Assembly: GCA_020638995.1 (NCBI GenBank)
Contig: JACKHM010000001.1
Span: 496,001-560,000 of the forward strand
Direction: 5' to 3'
Length of the DNA: 64,000 nt
From: Planctomycetaceae bacterium
GTDB taxonomy: Bacteria; Planctomycetota; Planctomycetia; Pirellulales; Pirellulaceae
Shown here: one piece after another, positions 43,684 through 52,082 of the stretch
Layout: the number at the start of each line of letters is the position of its first letter
Numbering within the stretch: the first letter of the stretch is position 1
Notes under the pieces: model-generated
Databases searched by the model: none
What the model was told of the DNA's origin: nothing
What the model saw: only the letters and a program-made list of their open reading frames with translations
Program-made: the position numbers and the translations under genes

Positions 43684-43977
43684 ATGGATCATTTCGTCAC
43701 GCTTGCGAAGCTTCCGGAAGGTCTGGAATTTCCGGAAAACCTTCGCGATCGAATTCGATATGACTCGGAAAACAAGCGACTTGTTTACCACGGTTTTATG
43801 GTCAAGTCTCATTACGATCGTCTCATTGGTCTTAGTCGCGACGCGGAATACCCGCACGCGATTGAGCAACTATTCGTTCTCGCGACGAACGGCCACGCGA
43901 CAGCATCGAATCGGCGTAACACGGTCTTGCTCGTCGCTTTGCTTACCGTACTCGTTTTCGTTTCTCGAAGCCCCTAG
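43684..43977 (+). CDS. conserved small protein with C-terminal membrane helix
   Basis: The 97-residue protein begins MDHFVTLAKLPEGLEFPENL and continues RIRYDSENKRLVYHGFMVKSHYDRLIGLSRD, a sequence type I remember from many planctomycete metal clusters without known function. The last 20 residues (TVLLVALLTVLVFVSRSP) form a membrane helix with the C-terminus outside, so it is tail-anchored. A GAGG ribosome site precedes it. Its neighbours are copper-binding proteins, so it may regulate the pump or sense metal, but that is unproven. Confidence 0.7.
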   Translation: MDHFVTLAKLPEGLEFPENLRDRIRYDSENKRLVYHGFMVKSHYDRLIGLSRDAEYPHAIEQLFVLATNGHATASNRRNTVLLVALLTVLVFVSRSP

Positions 43978-44050
43978 TTATTGAAATCAGACCGAAGCAT
44001 GAACCAAGCGTCGAATTCAATTTCAATGGATACAAGCCAATCAATGATAT

Positions 44051-44111
44051 GCCGCAGCGCGTGGACAGCGAATCGCTCCCCAACCGATTTGGCACTGTCC
44101 ACGCCTGCGGC
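44051..44111. repeat. long inverted repeat upstream of the HMA gene
   Basis: GCCGCAGCGCGTGGACAG at 44051-44068 pairs with CTGTCCACGCCTGCGGC at 44095-44111 over 17 bp with one bulged base around a 26-base loop. It lies in a 258-base gap with no gene. It could be a cruciform, a terminator without a T run, or a remnant end of a small element. Confidence 0.6.
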
Positions 44112-44235
44112 GCGTATTCTCGCTGGACGAGCTACTCGTTCGGCGGTACTTCAAGAATCACTTCGTAGGCAACTCGCAATCCAAGTCACGTTGCCTCAAC
44201 TTCCTGTTCCCTGTTTCGCTTTTAGGAGATTTAAG

Positions 44236-44577
44236 ATGTACAAGCACCTAACCTCACTGCTGGCTCTGTTCGCTGTCACGTTGATGACCGCGACGGCAAC
44301 CCTGCAAGCCGAGCAACCCAAAGTCCGAACGACGATCGTTGTGAAGGGGATGCACTGCCAGAGCTGTGCCAACAAGTTGATCAAGAAGCTAAACGCCGTC
44401 CCGGGCGTCCGAGCGTCGAACGCGGATGCGGAGAGGGGACTCGCCGTTGCGGACGCTAAAGACGCGCAACAATTACCCTCGCCCAAGGCGCAGTGGGAAG
44501 CCGTCGAGCAGGCTGGCTACACGCCCGTCAAACTGATTGGTCCCCTTGGAACGTTTACAAAGAAACCCGATGCCTAG
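44236..44577 (+). CDS. exported heavy-metal-associated (HMA) domain protein
   Basis: The ATG 6 bases after TAGGAG gives 113 residues: a signal peptide (LTSLLALFAVTLMTATATLQA) and one HMA/CopZ-like domain with the metal motif GMHCQSC (about 38-44) in a beta-alpha-beta-beta-alpha-beta order. As a periplasmic HMA protein, it would carry Cu+ between binding proteins and the Cus pump (cytoplasmic CopZ has the same fold without a signal). Confidence 0.85.
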   Translation: MYKHLTSLLALFAVTLMTATATLQAEQPKVRTTIVVKGMHCQSCANKLIKKLNAVPGVRASNADAERGLAVADAKDAQQLPSPKAQWEAVEQAGYTPVKLIGPLGTFTKKPDA

Positions 44578-44679
44578 GCGCACAGCCCGGAAATGGCGGA
44601 GCCCTTTCGCGACGGCAATTAGTCCGTGGAAGGTGCTCCGCTCTCCGGCATCGAGCCCTGAACAGAAAAGAGCATTCTC

Positions 44680-44934
44680 ATGAAACTTACCCAACTGATT
44701 TGCGTTGTTGTCCTTGCCAGCCCGTTAATGGGGTGTGCGACCATATCGAATAGACTGGCGCGTCATCAACCAGAGCCAGAGACGCTCAGACCGTCGCAAA
44801 TTGCTCAACCGACGAGTCTTCCCACAACTGACTACAACAATGTCGACCTTGTCGCGTTGGAACGAGCGCGAGGAACCGCCGACAATTCAGGGGCATCCAG
44901 CAGCAGGCCAGCTAGTGGTTCAAGCTGTCACTAG
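44680..44934 (+). CDS. small lipoprotein of the copper cluster
   Basis: The 84-residue product has a lipoprotein signal (LICVVVLASPLMGC) and a short, polar, Ser/Pro/Gln-rich mature part ending GSSCH. It is read in the same direction as its neighbours. The family is unrecognised; it may be a short scaffold in the outer membrane. Confidence 0.55.
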   Translation: MKLTQLICVVVLASPLMGCATISNRLARHQPEPETLRPSQIAQPTSLPTTDYNNVDLVALERARGTADNSGASSSRPASGSSCH

Positions 44935-45046
44935 AACGAAGACCGCAAAGACGCGACCGTGTCACAGGTTTGTAAAAAATGGACTTGACGGCAAAGTCGC
45001 TGGAGCCAAAGATGAGACAACGCTAACTGGGAATTTGAGATCCTGA

Positions 45047-45475
45047 ATGTTTTCCGCGACCAACAAATCTGCTGTGCATAAGCTGCTGTCGTTAACGCTG
45101 CTGATTAGCGTGAGCGGAGCTCCTTTGTTCAGCATGGCCGCGCCATGTCACTCGCAGGATCAGGGTCACTCGCTGCTTAGCGTCAGCAATGACGTATGCA
45201 GTGCCAAGTGTTGTGCCGAACAAACGAGTTCGTGTTGCGGCGAATCGTCCGCACGTCGTGTCTGCGACTGTTCGCGCAAACAGGCACCCCCGGCTGTTCC
45301 TTCCCAACAACAACGTTCATCCGATCGTGGTGAGTGTTGCTGGGCGGTAGCGTCGGTGACAACAGGCAACTTGATCGGTTGCTCCCAGTCACAGTCGGTG
45401 TATCCCGACGTCGTCACCTCATCTTCTTGGCCCACGACTCGCTTGCAAGTCGTGCTCTGCCGTTGGTTGACTTGA
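45047..45475 (+). CDS. Cys-rich exported protein
   Basis: The 142-residue product has a hydrophobic N-terminal segment (LLSLTLLISVSGAPLFSMAA) and Cys clusters (CSAKCCAEQTSSCCGES, CDCSRK, GECCWAV), ending TTRLQVVLCRWLT. The end is similar in style to the protein at 34020 (TLFCVWRL). It is likely a periplasmic or lipid-associated Cu+ binder. It lies about 160 nt before cusB. Confidence 0.6.
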   Translation: MFSATNKSAVHKLLSLTLLISVSGAPLFSMAAPCHSQDQGHSLLSVSNDVCSAKCCAEQTSSCCGESSARRVCDCSRKQAPPAVPSQQQRSSDRGECCWAVASVTTGNLIGCSQSQSVYPDVVTSSSWPTTRLQVVLCRWLT

Positions 45476-45637
45476 GCGGATCGCCTTGCTGCTGATGCTG
45501 CGCGCTTAGAACGCAGGTTTGCATATAGCGAGTCACCGGTTACTTAACCTTTCCATATCCGTTCCGTGTAGATCGTTGCATGAACGGTTCCTCAACGATA
45601 AATCCGCTGTGCTCCCAAACAAATAGGTGAGATCGTC

Positions 45638-47893
45638 ATGAGCGATGTAGATAGCAAGAACACCGAAACCACACAAAAGCCCGCACCGGCAGATGGCACG
45701 GACGCACGGCCCGCGGATCGCGCGGCGACCGCGCAGCAGCGAAAAGTGGAACGCAAGGAAGCTCGACGCTGGTGGATCAAGCTGGTCATGCAACCTGCTC
45801 TGTTTCTCCTGTGCGGCGTGTTGTTAATCGTCGGATTGGGTATGGCTCAACGGCTTGGCTGGATCACGGCTGGTGGCAGTGGCGGTGACAATCACTCGAT
45901 CGCCGCCGGTGAAGACGTGCGATACATCTGCCCGATGATGTGTACTCCACCGCAGTCGGAGCCCGGCCGGTGCCCCGTGTGTGCCATGGAGCTTGTGCCG
46001 GCTTCGGGAGGCGGGAGCAGTGACTCGCGTTCCGTCCAGATTGATCCTGCATCGCGGCGTGTCGCGAACATCCACACGGTCGCCGTGACCTCGATGCCAA
46101 TGACGCGCACGATTCGAGCTATCGGAGAACTCAATTACGACGAAGGCACGCTCAAGACGCTTTCGGCCTACGTTGACGGTCGCCTGGATCGACTGTACGC
46201 CGACTACACGGGCATCGTTGTCAAGAAGGGTGACCACTTGGCGCTGGTGTACTCGCCGCGACTCTACTCCGGTCAGGTCGAATTATTGCTGTCCAAGAAA
46301 GCTCACGAAGACAGTCTCTCCGCGACACGCACCCGTACGACGCAATCCAATCTCAACCTTTATGAGAGCGCCAAGCAACGACTGATCGAATTGGGCATGA
46401 CCGAGTCGCAAATCGAGCAACTCGAACAGGCCGACGAGGCAAACAGCCGTATGCATTTGTGTGCTCCAATCAGCGGTACCGTGATCGAGAAGTTCGCGGT
46501 CGAAGGCCAATACGTGAAGGAAGGCCAGGCCATCTATGAGCTGGCGGACTTATCGACGGTGTGGCTGATGCTGGAATTGTTTCCAGAAGATGCCGCCACG
46601 ATCCGCTACGGGCAAAAGGTCGAAGCCGAAGTCCAGTCATTACCAGGGCGGAAGTTCACTGGCCGCGTGGCTTTCATCGATCCGAATGTCAATCCGAAAA
46701 CACGAACCGTCGGTGTACGCGTAGTCATTCCGAACGCGGATGGTCTTCTGCGAATCGGCGACTACGCGAAAGCCACGATTGAAGCTCCTCTCACCAGTTC
46801 CGTTGACCAACAAGGGGTAATCTACGATCCCGAGTTGGCCAACAAATGGATCAGTCCACGACACCCACACGTTGTTGAGACTTCCGCAGGGAAGTGTCGA
46901 GTGTGCAATGTCGATCTGGTTCCGGCCGCCCAATTTGGCTTTACGGCCGAGGCGAACTCTAACGGTGAAGCGTTAGTCGTACCGCGTAATGCCGTCCTCA
47001 TGGCCGGTAGCAACAGTGTCGTCTATGTCGAAACCGAGCCGGGCCGGTTCGAAATTCGTCGCGTTGTACTTGGCCCAAGTTGCGGTGCCCACCAGATCGT
47101 CATTCATAGCGGCGTGGAGAAAGGAGAGCAGGTTGCCACGAGAGGCAATTTCTTAATCGACTCCCAAATGCAACTGGCAGGCAATCCATCGCTGATCGAC
47201 CCGACCAAGGCGGAATCGAAGTGGGACGAGGCCATGTCGGCTGAAATGATCGCCGCGCTCTCCGAACTTCCAGAGGAAGACCGTCAGTTGGCCGAGAACC
47301 AACGGATCTGTCCTGTTACGAAGGCACCGCTCGGCTCGATGGGTACGCCCCAGAAAATCGACGTAGCCGGACAGACTGTCTTCATCTGCTGCAAAGGCTG
47401 TGAAGCACGGCTGCTGGGAGATTCCGCAAAGTATCTTGTGAACCTGACGCGTGTAGAGGGTAGCAGCGGCGGCGAAGTACAACGGACAATCGAGGCAGCC
47501 CTTTCCAAGTTGACACCCGCAGACCAATCGCTCGCCCGGCAGCAGCGGATGTGCCCAGTGGCCGTGATGCCACTCGGTTCGATGGGCACGCCGAAGAAAG
47601 TCGATGTGAACGGAACACCGGTTTTCATCTGTTGCGAAGGTTGTCGCGAGGCTCTTCTTGAGGAGCCCGAACATTACGTAAAGGAGCTCGCGAGCGGAGA
47701 TTTCTCAGAAGGCGCGCATGACGCCGCAACGGATCTTCCGCCCATCGACCTTCCTGAAATTTTCGATCCGCAAGAGGACCTTCCGCCAATTGCATTTCCT
47801 CAGGCGGTTCATGACAGCGGCATAGAAAGCCGCCAAGCTTCAGAAACCTCGACGAAACGAGTCGCTGAACAACGCAAGGATGCTGTCCGATGA
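45638..47893 (+). CDS. cusB: CusB-like RND adaptor fused to two YHS-like modules
   Basis: The 751-residue protein has an N-terminal membrane helix (about 49-70), a metal knuckle (YICPMMCTPPQSEPGRCPVC, about 97-115) and the membrane-fusion-protein body with lipoyl/coiled-coil and barrel parts. A second knuckle-like stretch (PRHPHVVETSAGKCRVCNVD) follows. Unusually, about 180 residues are added at the C-terminus with two YHS-like modules, CPVTKAPLGSMGTPQKI...VFICCKGC near 557-588 and CPVAVMPLGSMGTPKKV...VFICCEGC near 638-668. It connects CusA to the outer-membrane channel and hands copper to the pump. It overlaps cusA by 4 nt. Confidence 0.9.
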   Translation: MSDVDSKNTETTQKPAPADGTDARPADRAATAQQRKVERKEARRWWIKLVMQPALFLLCGVLLIVGLGMAQRLGWITAGGSGGDNHSIAAGEDVRYICPMMCTPPQSEPGRCPVCAMELVPASGGGSSDSRSVQIDPASRRVANIHTVAVTSMPMTRTIRAIGELNYDEGTLKTLSAYVDGRLDRLYADYTGIVVKKGDHLALVYSPRLYSGQVELLLSKKAHEDSLSATRTRTTQSNLNLYESAKQRLIELGMTESQIEQLEQADEANSRMHLCAPISGTVIEKFAVEGQYVKEGQAIYELADLSTVWLMLELFPEDAATIRYGQKVEAEVQSLPGRKFTGRVAFIDPNVNPKTRTVGVRVVIPNADGLLRIGDYAKATIEAPLTSSVDQQGVIYDPELANKWISPRHPHVVETSAGKCRVCNVDLVPAAQFGFTAEANSNGEALVVPRNAVLMAGSNSVVYVETEPGRFEIRRVVLGPSCGAHQIVIHSGVEKGEQVATRGNFLIDSQMQLAGNPSLIDPTKAESKWDEAMSAEMIAALSELPEEDRQLAENQRICPVTKAPLGSMGTPQKIDVAGQTVFICCKGCEARLLGDSAKYLVNLTRVEGSSGGEVQRTIEAALSKLTPADQSLARQQRMCPVAVMPLGSMGTPKKVDVNGTPVFICCEGCREALLEEPEHYVKELASGDFSEGAHDAATDLPPIDLPEIFDPQEDLPPIAFPQAVHDSGIESRQASETSTKRVAEQRKDAVR

Positions 47894-50800
47894 TTAAAAA
47901 AATACTCGATTTCTGCATCCACGAGCGGTTGGTCATTTTGATCGCTTCCGTCGCGGCGGTGGCCTACGGTTGGTACTCGACACAACACGTTCCACTCGAC
48001 GCGATTCCGAACGTCGGTGAGAACCAAGTGATCGTGTTGACCGAGTGGTCGGGGCGTTCGCCGAAGGACATGGAAGATCAGATCACCTATCCCTTGTCAG
48101 TCGCCCTGCAAGCCGTGCCCGGCTCGAAGAGCGTGCGTGGCAAGAGTATGTTTGGCTTCAGCTTCGTTCAAGTGACGTTCGACGATAGTGTCGATTTCTA
48201 TTGGGCACGCTCGCGAGTCGCTGAACAGTTGACGACAGTTTCCGGTTCGCTACCGGACGGCGTCACACCGACGCTGGCCCCCGACGCTACCGCGCTCGGT
48301 CAGATCTACTACTACGTGCTCGAGCCTCCCAAGGGCATGGATCTTGCTGAACTCCGTTCGAAGCAAGACTTCTTTATCAAGTACGCTCTGCAATCGGTCG
48401 ACGGTGTCGCGGAAGTTGCATCGGTTGGCGGCTATGTCAAGCAATATCAAATCGAAGTCGATCCTGACAAGCTGCGTTATCAAAACGTTCCGCTCAGCAA
48501 GGTTATCGAAGCGGTGAAGGCTTCGAATATCGATGTCGGAGCGAAAACCGTGGAAACGGGCGGCATGGAGTTCATCGTCCGGGGCAAGGGGTTCATCGGA
48601 TCGGGCAAGACCGAGCAACAAACGGTCGATCAGATCAACAACACGGTCGTCGTGACTCGCGATGGCATTCCGGTACGCGTACGAGATTTGGCTCAAGTGC
48701 AAATCGGCCCTGCATTTCGCCGTGGTGCGCTGGATCTCAACGGTCAGGAATCCGTCGGTGGCGTCGTCGTCATGCGTTACGGAGAAAACCCTCGACACGT
48801 CATCGAGCGAGTGAAAGCCAAGATCGCCTCGCTAGAATCAGAACTTGCTGGGATCAAGATCCACGGCATCTACGATCGCACGCTGCTGATCGATGAAACG
48901 GTAGCCACGCTGACCGAGGCGCTTGGCCAGGAAACGCTGATCACAATCATTGTCGTCGTTCTTTTCTTGTTGCACGTCCGCGCCAGTATCGTGATCGCGA
49001 TCACCTTGCCAATGGCCGTCCTCATGGCATTTGCCGCCATGAAGTTCTTCCACGTTGATGCCAACATTATGTCGCTGGCCGGTATTGCCATTGCCATCGG
49101 CACGATGGTGGATATGGGAATCATTGTGCTGGAAAACATTTACGGCGCCTTGGCGGAATGGGAGAACGAGTCGAGCGCCATGCGTCCAGAACTGAGAGAG
49201 AAGAAGCGGATTGAAGTGATTCGCGATGCGGCGGCAGAGGTAATTCCCGCCGTGATGACCGCCGTCAGTACGACGATCGTGAGTTTCCTGCCTGTGTTCT
49301 TCCTGACTGGCCGTGATTACAAGTTGTTCGCTCCCTTGGCTTGGACCAAAACCTTTGCCTTGGCCGCCAGTTTGATCGTGGCCGTCACCGTGGTGCCGAT
49401 GCTGGCGCGCACTTTCCTGCGCAGCTCGCGCATGCCGCGTTGGGTAGGCCCGCTGGTTGGCTTGCTGATGGCCGGGCTGGCGGCTGGGATGTGCCACTTC
49501 GTGTGGCGAGATCGCATTGAAGAGTGGACTATGTTTGATCCGGTGTGGGTAACCGTGATAGCGACTGCGTTGGGATTCGTGGCTGGCTGGTGGATGATGC
49601 GCGAGAAGATTCGTTCGATGGAGGAGAACCCGGCCAGCCGCTTCGTGCGGTTTCTCTACGCCGGTCGATTGCGCACGGCACTGCACCACAAGGCGCTGAT
49701 GCTGTCGTTCCCCCTGGCGATCTTTGCCTTGGGACTGGGAGCCTGGATCGGACTGCCGACGGTGTTGCACCCGGTGGAACAGGCCGTTGCGATGCTCGGC
49801 GCGGACTTGAATCAAGTCCCAGGCTACATCAAAGCCAAACATCTATTCACCGGTCTGAAGTCCGACGACTGGATCGCTCTGGACGAAGGCAGTTGGTTCT
49901 ACATGCCCAGTTTGTACCCGGCTGCGAGCTTCAATCAGGCGATGGAAGTGCTACAGACGCAAGATGTGTTGATCAAGCAGATTCCCGAAGTCGAAAACGT
50001 CATGGGCAAGATCGGTCGTGTCGATTCGGCACTCGACCCCGCACCTGCGGCCATGGTGGAGACCTACGTGATGCTCAAGCCGCGCGAGCAATGGCGCGAG
50101 GGCATGACCGAGCGAAAGATCTGGGACGAAATCAACAGTGTCGCCACGCTGCCCGGCGTCACGCCCGCCTCGCCGCTGCAACCGATCGAAGGGCGGATCG
50201 TCATGCTGCAAGCTGGCATCAAGGCTTCGATGGCGGTTCGCGTCTACGGCGATAGTCTCGAGGGGCTGGGCAAGGCATCTCTAGCGGTGGCAGAACACTT
50301 AAAGGAGCATCATTCAGTTAACCCCGGTACCGTCAACCCCGACATCGTGATGGGCAAGCCCTATTACGAATTCGAAGTCGATCGTGAAGAAGCGGCTCGC
50401 TATGGCATGACCACGATGATGGTCAACCAGATCGTGTCGGCCGGACTAGGCGGACTTGACGTAACGACAACGGTCGAAGGGCGAGAACGGTATCCGATCC
50501 AGATTCGCTTCAACCGCGACGTGCGCGAACGGATCGGAGAGCTGGCTCAAGTACCGATCGTAACGCATTCCGAGGAAGTGGTTCCGCTAGAGCGGCTGGC
50601 CGCGGTCTCTACGACTTGGGGACCAGGAATGATCAATAGCGAAGACTCGCGATTGGTCGCACACGTGATGTTTTCGCCGTCGGGCGGGTCGGGCGACTTG
50701 GAGACGGTTGCTGCCGTGATGGATTCGCTACGAACGGCTCGCGAAAGCGGCAAGCTCGTGTTTCCCGAAGGCAATTTTGAGCTGCAACCAGTCGGATCCT

Positions 50801-51414
50801 TCCAAAATCAAATCGAGGCGAATCAACGGTTGATGTGGATATTGCCGGGCGTCTTTCTGATCAACCTACTGTTGCACTATCTGCACTTTCGCAATCTGCC
50901 CATCTCACTGGTAGTCTTTTCAGGAATTCCGATCTCATGTGCGGGCGGGATGATCGCCATCGCTATCATGGGCGTCGAGTTGAACACGGCTGTATGGGTT
51001 GGCTTCATTGCACTTGCCGGTTTGGCGGCAGATGACGGGATCGTCATGGCCAGCTACATCCACGAGCGTTTAAAACGCCGCGCGATTAACAGCGTCGAAG
51101 ATCTTCGTAGCGAGATCTACGAAGCCGGGCTCAAGCGGATTCGTCCCTGCGTGATGACGACGATCACTACGATAGCCGCTTTAGTACCAGTCCTACTCTC
51201 GACGGGACGCGGCGCGGACGTGGCACGAGCCATGGCGTTGCCAGTGTTCGGTGGCATGATGATTGAACCGTTCACGACATTTGTTGTCCCGACCGTCTAC
51301 TGTGCGTACATGGAATTCAAACTTCGTGCTGGTCTGCGAGATGAACTTCTGGAGATGTCGCTCGACGACCCGTCTCAGCCAAACGAGCAGGGAGTTGAAA
51401 ACGTTGCAGCATGA
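47890..51414 (+). CDS. cusA: CusA-like Cu+/Ag+ RND transporter
   Basis: This 1174-residue inner-membrane pump has the 12-helix RND fold with two large periplasmic loops. The motif GIAIAIGTMVDMGIIVLENI in helix 4 is that of the CusA (copper/silver) branch rather than the zinc branch. It is about 120 residues longer than E. coli CusA. The extra sequence around residues 515-590 (MPRWVGPLVGLLMAGLAAGM, IEEWTMFDPVWVTVIATALGF) adds a pair of membrane helices before the second porter half. It would use the proton gradient to send Cu+ via CusB and the TolC channel. It is coupled to cusB upstream and to the sigma factor downstream by 4-nt overlaps. Confidence 0.92.
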   Translation: MIKKILDFCIHERLVILIASVAAVAYGWYSTQHVPLDAIPNVGENQVIVLTEWSGRSPKDMEDQITYPLSVALQAVPGSKSVRGKSMFGFSFVQVTFDDSVDFYWARSRVAEQLTTVSGSLPDGVTPTLAPDATALGQIYYYVLEPPKGMDLAELRSKQDFFIKYALQSVDGVAEVASVGGYVKQYQIEVDPDKLRYQNVPLSKVIEAVKASNIDVGAKTVETGGMEFIVRGKGFIGSGKTEQQTVDQINNTVVVTRDGIPVRVRDLAQVQIGPAFRRGALDLNGQESVGGVVVMRYGENPRHVIERVKAKIASLESELAGIKIHGIYDRTLLIDETVATLTEALGQETLITIIVVVLFLLHVRASIVIAITLPMAVLMAFAAMKFFHVDANIMSLAGIAIAIGTMVDMGIIVLENIYGALAEWENESSAMRPELREKKRIEVIRDAAAEVIPAVMTAVSTTIVSFLPVFFLTGRDYKLFAPLAWTKTFALAASLIVAVTVVPMLARTFLRSSRMPRWVGPLVGLLMAGLAAGMCHFVWRDRIEEWTMFDPVWVTVIATALGFVAGWWMMREKIRSMEENPASRFVRFLYAGRLRTALHHKALMLSFPLAIFALGLGAWIGLPTVLHPVEQAVAMLGADLNQVPGYIKAKHLFTGLKSDDWIALDEGSWFYMPSLYPAASFNQAMEVLQTQDVLIKQIPEVENVMGKIGRVDSALDPAPAAMVETYVMLKPREQWREGMTERKIWDEINSVATLPGVTPASPLQPIEGRIVMLQAGIKASMAVRVYGDSLEGLGKASLAVAEHLKEHHSVNPGTVNPDIVMGKPYYEFEVDREEAARYGMTTMMVNQIVSAGLGGLDVTTTVEGRERYPIQIRFNRDVRERIGELAQVPIVTHSEEVVPLERLAAVSTTWGPGMINSEDSRLVAHVMFSPSGGSGDLETVAAVMDSLRTARESGKLVFPEGNFELQPVGSFQNQIEANQRLMWILPGVFLINLLLHYLHFRNLPISLVVFSGIPISCAGGMIAIAIMGVELNTAVWVGFIALAGLAADDGIVMASYIHERLKRRAINSVEDLRSEIYEAGLKRIRPCVMTTITTIAALVPVLLSTGRGADVARAMALPVFGGMMIEPFTTFVVPTVYCAYMEFKLRAGLRDELLEMSLDDPSQPNEQGVENVAA

Positions 51415-52013
51415 GCAGCTTGACCATGGACACTAACTTGAAGCAACTTGCTACCTCGAACTCGCCAGCCAAAGACGAGCGATCTGGCAGTGTTCAGACG
51501 CTCGTCGCCGATTGCCAGGCCGGGAATCGCGACGCCCTGCGACGAATGTTCGAGCAATTCAGTCCTAAGATCTATCGCCTGACTGTCCGGATGGCTGACG
51601 AGCAGGAGGCCCCAGACCTAACGCAGCAAGTCTTTTTACAAGTCTTCACCAAGATCGACCAATTCGCCGGCAAGTCACAATTCGAGACGTGGCTTTATCG
51701 AATCGCCATCAACACCGTCTTGCAGCATCGCCGGAAAGCGTCGCGACAGCGACTCGTCCCCTTAGTCAACGATCCCATCGGCGACCGGCCGCAAAATCCC
51801 GATCGAATCGACTACCAAGAGCTTCTCGACCAAGCCCTGCATCAAGTCGACGCCGACTTGCGCATCATCTTTGTTCTACGTGAAGTTGAAGAGCTTCCCT
51901 ACCGCGCCATTGCGTCAGTCCTAGATATATCCGAAGGCACTGTAGCATCTCGGCTGAATCGAGCCCGGCGGGAGCTGAAGGATCGCCTTGAAGTGCTGGG
52001 CTGGCAACCGTGA
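51411..52013 (+). CDS. ECF-type RNA polymerase sigma factor
   Basis: The 200-residue product has sigma region 2 (LVADCQAGNRDALRRMFEQFSPKIYRLTVRM...DLTQQVFLQVF, about 30-90) and region 4 (LPYRAIASVLDISEGTVASRLNRARREL, about 155-185). Its start is translationally coupled to the cusA stop by ATGA. No anti-sigma gene is next to it; the next gene is on the other strand. It may activate the copper island, forming a feedback in which pump synthesis and sigma synthesis are linked. A degenerate paralogue lies at 54472. Confidence 0.9.
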   Translation: MSSLTMDTNLKQLATSNSPAKDERSGSVQTLVADCQAGNRDALRRMFEQFSPKIYRLTVRMADEQEAPDLTQQVFLQVFTKIDQFAGKSQFETWLYRIAINTVLQHRRKASRQRLVPLVNDPIGDRPQNPDRIDYQELLDQALHQVDADLRIIFVLREVEELPYRAIASVLDISEGTVASRLNRARRELKDRLEVLGWQP

Positions 52014-52082
52014 CGGTGATCTCAACACGCCGTCGTTTCTTAAGAGGGCTTCTCCATATTGTCACCAATGAAACTACCTGCC

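Noticed and set aside
48838..49842. 334-codon minus-strand open frame
   Set aside because: It is antisense to cusA and has no recognisable domain; the His/Gln-rich composition is that of a shadow frame.
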